From: Chrysochromulina tobinii
Lineage: Eukaryota > Haptophyta > Prymnesiales > Chrysochromulinaceae
Direction: 5' to 3'
DNA: 19,070 nucleotides
Assembly (NCBI GenBank): GCA_001275005.1
Contig: JWZX01003129.1
Coordinates: 1-19,070, forward strand
The notes under the pieces are model-generated. The model ran no database searches. It saw nothing but the letters and a program-made list of their open reading frames with translations, and had not been told where the DNA came from. Shown here one piece after another: positions 1 to 5,540 of the stretch. The number at the start of each line of letters is the position of its first letter. Position 1 is the first letter of the stretch. Both the position numbers and the translations under genes were made by a program.

Positions 1-14
1 GTTAGGGTTAGGGG
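1..14 (+). repeat. inverted telomere repeat (G-rich strand) at extreme end
   Basis: Two TTAGGG-type units are seen in the orientation opposite to the C-rich array that begins at 44. A purine-rich spacer of about 29 nt separates them. A normal left chromosome end shows only CCCTAA on the + strand, so this piece is either a head-to-head telomere junction, a fold-back, or a sequencing or assembly artefact. Confidence 0.75.
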
Positions 15-43
15 TCAAAAGAGGAGAATGAGAGAAGAAATGA

Positions 44-91
44 CCCTAACCCTAACCCTAACCCTAACCCTAACCCTAACCCTAACCCGAA
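44..91 (-). repeat. telomere repeat array (CCCTAA)n
   Basis: Seven perfect CCCTAA units occupy 44-85, followed by one variant CCCGAA at 86-91. This is the C-rich strand of the TTAGGG telomere repeat, in the orientation expected for a left chromosome end. Degenerate C-rich relatives (CCCAACCCCAGCCCC-like) continue to about 130, as commonly seen where a telomere grades into subtelomere. Confidence 0.93.
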
Positions 92-260
92 CCCTGCTCT
101 CCGATGCCCAACCCCAGCCCCAACCCCAACCGCCGCGTTATCGCTGCCTGCCGCCATCAGCGGCGGGTGTGCGCGCTTGACGCCGCCTTGTGCCACTGCG
201 CTCCTTGACCTTCGCTGCACTTGGCGCGCTCGTTGCGCCGCGCCTCCGTCATCGCCTTGT

Positions 261-278
261 TCTTCTTCTTCTTCTTCT
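261..278 (+). repeat. TTC/TCT trinucleotide microsatellite
   Basis: An uninterrupted TCT/TTC run of about 18 nt in noncoding subtelomeric DNA. Seen directly. Confidence 0.85.
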
Positions 279-457
279 CAATCGGCCGCCTTGCGCCACG
301 CGTCTTGCAGGCGCTTTGAGGCCACTTGCTGTACGCGCGCTCTATGCGTGCGAACGAGTAGACCTCGGGACCACGGGACCAACGGATGCGCAGAGGCAGT
401 GGAGCGGTTGCCATTCGATCGCCGCATGTTGATGCCCGTCGAGCCGTCGTCGATCAC

Positions 458-476
458 GCTGCTGCTGCTGCTGCTG
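458..476 (+). repeat. GCT trinucleotide microsatellite
   Basis: A GCT repeat of 19 nt just before the 23-nt dispersed element at 478. Seen directly. Confidence 0.88.
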
Positions 477-477
477 T

Positions 478-500
478 GAATCATAAACGTTGGCTGTGAA
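478..500 (-). repeat. second copy of the 23-nt dispersed element
   Basis: Matches 4260-4282 with two mismatches; the core ATAAACGTTGGCTGTGAA is shared except for one base. No gene start is recognisable beside this copy, and it lies just before the 10-mer array. Confidence 0.7.
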
Positions 501-540
501 ACACGAGCACGGCGGCGCCTCCGCCAACTTGGCGCCCTTA

Positions 541-960
541 AAATCGTCTCACAAACGCAATTCGAAGATACGGTGCCCAAAATCGTCTCACAAACGAAAG
601 TTAAACATCGAACGAAATCGTCTCACAAACGAAAGTCGAACGACCGGCGCCTAAAATCGTCTCACAAACGCAAGTAGAACATACACAGCGCCCAAAATCG
701 TCTCACAAACGAAAGTTAAACATCGTAATCAGGCGGAGTCCAACATCCGGCACCCAAAATAGTCTCCGACATGAGAACTAAAAGAACTCAATCGTCTCAC
801 GAACGCAAGTCGAACGACCGGAGACCGAAATCGTCTCACAAACGCGACTTACATCGTCTCACGACAAACGCAACCGAAGAACTATCGTCTCACAACCGAA
901 ACCATGAGTTCCATCGTCTCACAAATAAAAGTCGAGGAACTAATCGTCTCACAAACGAAG
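541..960 (+). repeat. subtelomeric degenerate tandem array on core ATCGTCTCAC
   Basis: The 10-mer ATCGTCTCAC occurs exactly at 543, 582, 617, 656, 697, 791, 830, 853, 884, 913 and 943, and in a decayed form at 759. Most copies are followed by AAACG and a variable purine-rich tail. Spacing is 35-41 nt in the left part and 23-31 nt at the right end. The core is strictly kept while the spacers vary in sequence and length, so this is neither a simple satellite nor a CRISPR array. One further exact copy lies at 2956-2965. Confidence 0.9.
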
Positions 961-1150
961 TATTCTCAACAGTTGAACCATTGGTGTGAACACCTAACCA
1001 GCTGTGGATTACACACTCAAACGTGAACACAGTACCTCGAGGACACCCCAGCCTCCCACTTCTCACTTTTCTCGCCACACCGAGCCATCGCGTGAGAGTT
1101 GAAGTTCGAGAGGTTAGTTCTCGCGAGAAACCAGAACACACGGCGCGTCT
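961..1150. other. spacer between repeat array and first gene
   Basis: A short noncoding stretch with no convincing gene. It includes the perfect 12-bp palindrome TTCTCGCGAGAA at 1118-1129, close to the 3' end of the kinase-like gene that ends at 1151. Confidence 0.55.
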
Positions 1151-1906
1151 TCAAGAGATTTCGGACAGACCCGGGTTCGACTCTAGAGTTGAGTCGTCCG
1201 CAGGCGGCGCGGGAGAAGCCAGTGATGGTGCTTTTGTCGATGCCGATCCCGCTAATGACGGCACGAAGGGCGATTCCTCAGATGAGAGCGTGATGCAAGG
1301 GGCACTCGCTGGTACGCGTGCCGCCGCCCAGATGCGCGCGAGCGCTGCCGCATGCTCTTCTCCAGCGTCCTGCGCGCCGGCCGGCTCCACAGTCAGAACC
1401 TCATCAAAGCCCTCTGCTGCCAGGGGTCGCCGCAGCTCATCATCCATGCGGGCAATGATTGAGGCAATCTTCTGCTCACTCATGCTGAGCGCGTCGACAC
1501 CGCCCTCGTGCAAGCCACGCGCAAGTACGCGGCGGCGCGCCTCGGCCCGCTGCACCGGTAGGTAGACAGCTAATCGCAGGTCTGGCTTCTGTTGGCCTTC
1601 CAGTTGCAACCAGTGCGCTCGCTGCTCCTCACCAAAGTTGCATCGGTCGATTACGACATTCATCCCGATGCTGAGCGCACGCTCCGCAGCGGCAATGCAC
1701 CTTTTGCGGCTGCCGAGTAAATCCTGGCTCACGCGGCGCCAGCTACGACCCAATGGAGGCTGCGGTGAGCCAGCCATCAGGGCACGGCTGAAGGTGGACT
1801 TGCCAGAGCCCGGCACGCCCACGAGAATGACAATCAGTAGTGGCGCAGCAGCAGCTGACAGTGATGGTGACGCGATTTGCATGCAAGCTAGGCGGCTGCG
1901 CAGCAT
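1151..1906 (-). CDS. P-loop nucleic-acid kinase-like protein (PNKP/bHLH140-type kinase domain)
   Basis: About 251 aa from the Met at 1906, with another candidate Met at 1882. A hydrophobic strand leads into a Walker A motif, GVPGSGKST, with its Lys codon at 1799-1801. This is followed by RVSQDLLGSRKRC, then VVIDRCNFGEEQRAHW, then an Arg-rich lid segment (RRRVLARGLHEGG). This order matches the kinase domain of polynucleotide kinase/phosphatase and the plant bHLH140/aprataxin-type proteins, which phosphorylate 5' ends or related substrates. Neither a 3'-phosphatase nor a HIT domain is visible, so the substrate is open. The last 60 or so residues are Ala/Ser/Pro-rich and not conserved-looking. 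The frame stays open upstream to about 2251, but that part lies antisense to the divergent neighbour and lacks any domain, so I start at 1906. The family call is firm; the exact function is inferred. Confidence 0.82.
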   Translation of the reverse strand: MLRSRLACMQIASPSLSAAAAPLLIVILVGVPGSGKSTFSRALMAGSPQPPLGRSWRRVSQDLLGSRKRCIAAAERALSIGMNVVIDRCNFGEEQRAHWLQLEGQQKPDLRLAVYLPVQRAEARRRVLARGLHEGGVDALSMSEQKIASIIARMDDELRRPLAAEGFDEVLTVEPAGAQDAGEEHAAALARIWAAARVPASAPCITLSSEESPFVPSLAGSASTKAPSLASPAPPADDSTLESNPGLSEIS

Positions 1907-2168
1907 CTGCGCTCTAAAGCGAGATGACCCTCCGCACCAGAGAACCTCCCATGGTTGGTTCGCGGTCCCTCGCCCCTTCGGTGGCCGAATCAGGGCGAAG
2001 ACTTGTGATTGGGAGGGAAATATAACGTGTGAATGTGCACGAGAAAACTGCAGAGCTTTTCCGAGATTTGGTTGCAGGTCTTCACTGTGTCTTGTTTCGC
2101 TGTTAACAAAAGAGCCCAAACTGCGAGGTAACAAGAAAGCAAGCTCTCCGTGCGACCTTCTGACCTTA
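1907..2168. promoter_or_regulatory. divergent intergenic region, presumed bidirectional promoter
   Basis: This 262-nt gap separates the presumed start of the kinase-like gene (-) from that of the DUF1475-like gene (+). It must hold the 5' flanks of both. I see no clear TATA box. Confidence 0.4.
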
Positions 2169-2777
2169 ATGCGCACCGTCGCTTGGACGATCTTTGTCCT
2201 TGCCACAACGATCGCCATGGAACTGGAGTGGCCAGACATGGTGCCTGACACGGTGAAGTTATCAACTACGTGTCATGCATACTCGATAGCTTCATGGCCA
2301 TCGCTCCGTGAGGAGCGCCCGCTCGACGATGTGCTCCGGCCGTCGCTGATCGAGTTGCAGCGGCTCAAGGGCGGAGGTGCTCTGCGGCCAAGGATAGCTC
2401 CGCCACGGCGCCGTGACAACGCAGCTTTCGCGCTCGCCGTCGTCGCATATCCGGCTATCGGCCTGACGTTCGTCGCGCTGCTCGTGCTAACACTCTTCAG
2501 CCAACCACTCTTTCCACTGCAGCTCAACTCCCTCTCATGGTGCCGCTCATGGCTGCTCACAACGGTGGCAGATTACTACGGCGCCGCTTTTTGCCTGTGC
2601 GGAATTATCCTCGCCTCGGAGCCACCGGTGCCGGGCGTGCTGTGGGTGCTCGCCTGCTGCTTGCTCGGGACGCCTGGCTGCTGCGGGTATGTCTTCTCCA
2701 GGCTACTACGTCACGGGACTCTCCGACTCGGCACCAGGCGTGGGACTGCAGGTCATCCACTCCCTGGTGACGAGTGA
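2169..2777 (+). CDS. DUF1475-like multi-pass membrane protein
   Basis: 202 aa starting with MRTVAWTIFVLATTIA. Four hydrophobic segments are visible: about residues 3-18, 86-110, 128-149 and 157-180. The segment SWLLTTVADYYGAAF followed by an acidic loop, then VLWVLACCLLGTPGCCGYVF, resembles the DUF1475 pattern of plants and algae (PW..tlvDfY...., then W......G...tc.Yi). A hydrophilic stretch rich in Arg/Pro/Leu (about residues 44-83) between the first and second segments is longer than I expect for the family and could hide an unspliced intron. The frame is open upstream to 1638, but that part is antisense to the kinase gene, so the Met at 2169 is preferred. The function of DUF1475 is unknown to me. 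The gene converges on the GMPP-like gene, with 184 nt between stops. Confidence 0.6.
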   Translation: MRTVAWTIFVLATTIAMELEWPDMVPDTVKLSTTCHAYSIASWPSLREERPLDDVLRPSLIELQRLKGGGALRPRIAPPRRRDNAAFALAVVAYPAIGLTFVALLVLTLFSQPLFPLQLNSLSWCRSWLLTTVADYYGAAFCLCGIILASEPPVPGVLWVLACCLLGTPGCCGYVFSRLLRHGTLRLGTRRGTAGHPLPGDE

Positions 2778-2955
2778 ATTTGTATTATATGTATAATGCC
2801 GAGCACATGCTTTCACTTACACCTATTGCGCAACGCTCGGCGCGCCTCGGCGCCGCGCCGTTCACCGGCCCGTGAATTCCGTGAAAGCTTTCACTACCGT
2901 GGCGGTGGGCGTCCGCGCGTGCAAGCGGGACGCGCGGCAGATAAAGAGCTGTCAA

Positions 2956-2965
2956 ATCGTCTCAC
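2956..2965 (+). repeat. outlying exact copy of subtelomeric core ATCGTCTCAC
   Basis: An exact match to the 10-mer repeated in 541-960, about 2 kb further inside. It overlaps the stop codon (2962-2964, TGA on the - strand) of the GMPP-like gene. It is the only exact copy I found outside the array. Confidence 0.8.
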
Positions 2966-4194
2966 CCGCGGCCGTTGGCATATCGCGCTGGTCTGGGCGT
3001 GCGATGGGCGAGAGAGAGAGTGCGGCTCACCATACAGGCCGCCCGCAGCGCCGGAGATAAAACGTCCGCACAGATCAAATGATAATCTGTGCCGTCCGCA
3101 CGGAATGCCTCGAGCTCCTTGTGCGGCAGCACCGTCGCCCCGCGCACGAGCAGCGCCTCGCTCACGCGCACCTCCTCGCCAAATACGGAGCCGATCACGT
3201 GCGACCACTGGCCGACAGTGCACCGCCAGCCGAGAAGCGAGTTTTTAACGAGAGCATGGGATCGGATCTGCACGCCCGCGAGCAGCGCGCTCGCCTCGAG
3301 GCGCACGCCCTCGCCGAGTACGCAGTCCGGCCCTATGACCACGCGCGGGCCAAGCACACAGCCTGCACCGATCTTGGCACTCTCGTGCACCATCACGTCA
3401 CCCCTGATCTCGTACGACTCATCGGCCGGCACCTTGGTGAGCTTGCTCGGCGACATGAAGCGCGTAAGCTCCAGATGCGGGCCGACCGCGTCCAGAAAGG
3501 AGGTGCAGTCGGTGATCTTTACCCAGTATCCATGCAACAGCATCGAGTGCAGCTGGTCTGCGTTGGCGAGCACAGGCAGGATCTCATTCATCGAAATCTT
3601 GCGGCCTGCGGGCAGACGACGGAAGATTGACGGCGAGAAGACATATACGCCTGCGTTGATCACGTCGGACACGTACGTCTGCGGCTTGTCCACGAAGTGG
3701 CGGACGCGGCCCGTGCGTTCGTCGATAACGCATACGCCGTAGCGCGATGTGATGCTCGGGTCCGCGCAGCGCGTGGTGAGAACTGTGCCCTCGCGCGCGT
3801 GCTTTTTGTGCAGATGCAGAAGATCTCGCAGAGGATACGTGCACAGCACATCCGAGTTTACCACGATGAATGGCGTGTCGGGATCGCTCTCGCTCGTGAT
3901 CATCGCCTCAGCCGCCTTGAGCGGGCCAGCTGTGCCGAGCGCTGTCTCCTCCTTGGCGCACCCGATTTTAAGCCCAAGCTCCACCTCGCACCTTTTCACG
4001 TACTCGTCAAAGGTTGTGGGCACAACGCGCTCGTGCACGCAGATGAGCACTTCGGACACGCCCGCGTCCTTGAGGGCACGCAACTGGTGCTCGAGCAACG
4101 AGACGTTGCAAAATTCGATGAGCGGCAGCGGAAGCGACATAGTTATCGGCCGCATCTGCGTAGAGAAACCGCCGACGAGCAGGACTGCCTTCAT
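2962..4194 (-). CDS. GDP-mannose pyrophosphorylase-like protein, probable catalytically inactive paralogue
   Basis: 410 aa from the conserved-position Met at 4194 (MKAVLLVGG). The frame extends 26 codons further, but the family begins at this Met. The N-terminal nucleotidyltransferase fold (about 1-240) keeps GTAGPLKAAE, VNSDVLC, FVDKPQ and INAGVYVFSPSI. A left-handed beta-helix of hexapeptide repeats (about 265-355) and the VLPHKEL ending follow, all typical of GMPPB/GMPPA. The active-site signature is degraded: the usual GGxGTRLRPLT...PKPL reads GGFSTQMRPIT...PLPL (Gly to Ser11, Arg to Gln13, Lys to Leu23), and the WxDIG Asp is Lys226. GMPPs make GDP-mannose from mannose-1-phosphate and GTP; this copy more likely regulates an active partner, as GMPPA or plant KONJAC proteins do. 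A roughly 50-residue tail after HKEL is not family-like. The stop overlaps a copy of the subtelomeric 10-mer. Confidence 0.88.
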   Translation of the reverse strand: MKAVLLVGGFSTQMRPITMSLPLPLIEFCNVSLLEHQLRALKDAGVSEVLICVHERVVPTTFDEYVKRCEVELGLKIGCAKEETALGTAGPLKAAEAMITSESDPDTPFIVVNSDVLCTYPLRDLLHLHKKHAREGTVLTTRCADPSITSRYGVCVIDERTGRVRHFVDKPQTYVSDVINAGVYVFSPSIFRRLPAGRKISMNEILPVLANADQLHSMLLHGYWVKITDCTSFLDAVGPHLELTRFMSPSKLTKVPADESYEIRGDVMVHESAKIGAGCVLGPRVVIGPDCVLGEGVRLEASALLAGVQIRSHALVKNSLLGWRCTVGQWSHVIGSVFGEEVRVSEALLVRGATVLPHKELEAFRADGTDYHLICADVLSPALRAACMVSRTLSLAHRTPRPARYANGRG

Positions 4195-4259
4195 CGAAAA
4201 AGACACGGGAAGGACAGCGGCAAGACGGCGACGACCGACATGAGCTTGTGTTGGGTGTC

Positions 4260-4282
4260 GAATTATAAACATTGGCTGTGAA
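4260..4282 (-). promoter_or_regulatory. 23-nt dispersed element with CCAAT and TATA-like sequence upstream of GMPP-like gene
   Basis: On the - strand this reads TTCACAGCCAATGTTTATAA and onward, that is, a CCAAT box followed by a TTTATAAT sequence, 66-88 nt upstream of the GMPP-like start at 4194. It matches the subtelomeric sequence 478-500 at 21 of 23 positions. The promoter role is inferred from position and motifs. Confidence 0.4.
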
Positions 4283-4823
4283 GGAGGCTGTGAGGAGCTG
4301 TGGTAAGGGGGTCCAGGGCTCCCCGAGCTAGCGGTATTGCATCCGTATGTATGCCGGTCCGGTGTCTTGGGTGTCGAATATAAGAATATAAGAAACCGAT
4401 GGGCTGTGGGAAGAACTAATCAATGGCACGCTGTGAAGATTTGGTGGCGGCTGGCGCGTCCGGAGCTCACTCACTCGCATCCAAGCTGTTGTAGGGTAGT
4501 TCCTTTGAACAATTCATGACACCTCTTATGGTAGGTCTGTTTTTTACGTGTTTTTACGCGGCACATAATCGACTACAATTGTAGCGGGCCAACCGCTTTT
4601 AAACGTGCCTTACCGATAGTGTCAGCACGTTCGCGACACATCAGCAGCAACAGCCACAAGCATGCACGCATTGCCAACGCCCGCCTGGCATGGTAGATGC
4701 GCCACTTGAACCATTCACCTAGCACGCCGTCATGCAGCACTCAGCAAACACGGAATAATAGGCTCAAGAGAGCTAAGACAAAGCCGCAGCGCCTTAAAGC
4801 ACGAGAGCTCAACCAGTCGCCGC
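4283..4823. other. intergenic region, no gene recognised
   Basis: About 540 nt between the 5' flank of the GMPP-like gene and the 3' end of the small gene at 4824. A 13-nt sequence, TTGGGTGTCGAAT, at 4367-4379 repeats that at 4251-4263. A short AT-rich stretch with ATATAAGAATATAAG lies at about 4378-4392. No tRNA-like A/B box pair and no coding frame with recognisable domains were seen. Confidence 0.6.
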
Positions 4824-5207
4824 TCACATAAAACCTTCATCATAGGCGTCCTCGCTGAAGGAGGACGTGTGCCGCGACCAGGCCACATTTTTGCTCCTGT
4901 ATGAGAATGGCGGGGACTTTTCATGCGGCTTGCGGTTTGTTAGGGGTGTCATCCATCCTTCCGAGCCATCCTGCCAGCGGCTCAAGGGGGTGCGATCTTC
5001 CCAGCGAGACAGGATCGGCTCGCGCTCTTTGCCCGTGGGCGACGGAATGTTGGTGCCGAGCTTGCTAATTTCCGAATTCAGCTGACCATAGATGCGTGGC
5101 AGGTTGCCCGGTGCACGGCACCCTTCGGTACCGCAGTCGTTGTTTGCATTGCGATTGGGCGCGCGGTACTCGGACCGGATAGCAAAGTTTGGCTGCCACG
5201 GCGCCAT
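4824..5207 (-). CDS. small hypothetical protein, Trp/Pro-rich and basic
   Basis: 127 aa, starting MAPWQPNFAIRSEYRAPNRN. I do not recognise the family. It looks like real coding sequence: residue use is balanced, with many Trp, Arg, Asn, Ser and Pro, and there is no low-complexity signature of a shadow frame. It contains two similar stretches, LSRWED and LSRWQDG, seven residues apart. It has no signal peptide, membrane segment or Cys-based metal site, so it is probably soluble. The repeated short aromatic/basic patches resemble those of structural proteins that lie along filaments, but that is only an impression. The frame has no in-frame stop immediately upstream, so an additional 5' exon cannot be excluded. 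It is divergent from the ankyrin/U-box gene. Confidence 0.5.
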   Translation of the reverse strand: MAPWQPNFAIRSEYRAPNRNANNDCGTEGCRAPGNLPRIYGQLNSEISKLGTNIPSPTGKEREPILSRWEDRTPLSRWQDGSEGWMTPLTNRKPHEKSPPFSYRSKNVAWSRHTSSFSEDAYDEGFM

Positions 5208-5540
5208 AAAAGCATGTTGTGAGCTACAGCAAGGCTGCGCGGGCGTGGGGGGGCTGCCTTACCGCGGGCATGTTTGTTCGCTGAATGCGACAGAACGACG
5301 GCGCTCGTGAAGCCAAAACAAGAACTTGTCTTCTTCAACTTTCGAAACGGATAAATTCGAAGGACTCGATCTTCATCGGGGAAACTTAGAAGAGTTCTCA
5401 AAACCAGGCCACACTTTGAAATCTACTGGCGTTGCGAATACGATCCTCGTTTCGTCAATGTTGTGAATTCCGCAGGGATGTGAGACAAAAGAGAGCAAAA
5501 CTGGGCCCTGAAATCACCGAAAGACACGACCTGGACGACA
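5208..5540. promoter_or_regulatory. divergent intergenic region between small gene and ankyrin/U-box gene
   Basis: 333 nt between two start codons on opposite strands, presumed to carry both promoters. TTCGAA occurs at about 5341 and 5357. No clear TATA box was seen. The sequence near the U-box start, GACGACAATGTCTGCG, gives a reasonable initiation context with A at -3. Confidence 0.4.

Larger units (their letters stand above)
92..540. other. subtelomeric low-complexity region without recognisable gene
   Basis: After the telomere the DNA is C-rich and degenerate, then GC-rich with two trinucleotide microsatellites: a TTC run at about 261-278 and a GCT run at 458-476. Open frames here encode only low-complexity peptides with no recognisable domain, so I call no gene. 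At 478-500 lies one copy of a 23-nt element that recurs at 4260-4282. Confidence 0.7.

Noticed and set aside
541-960. CRISPR-like array
   Set aside because: The repeats are only 10 nt, spacing varies from 23 to 62 nt, and the setting is a eukaryotic telomere.
771-989. Open frame of 72 codons across the 10-mer array
   Set aside because: It is a translation of the degenerate repeat, with no domain and no gene-like composition.
1638-2168. N-terminal extension of the DUF1475-like protein
   Set aside because: It lies mostly antisense to the conserved kinase domain and gives low-complexity sequence; the membrane protein starts naturally at 2169.
1907-2251. N-terminal extension of the kinase-like protein
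   Set aside because: It has no domain, begins with a non-ATG codon, and overlaps the start of the divergent gene.
5235-5262. A 28-nt intron adding the exon ATGCCCGCG to the small gene
   Set aside because: The donor (GTAAGG) and frame fit, but 28 nt is far shorter than the other two introns inferred here; kept only as a remote possibility.
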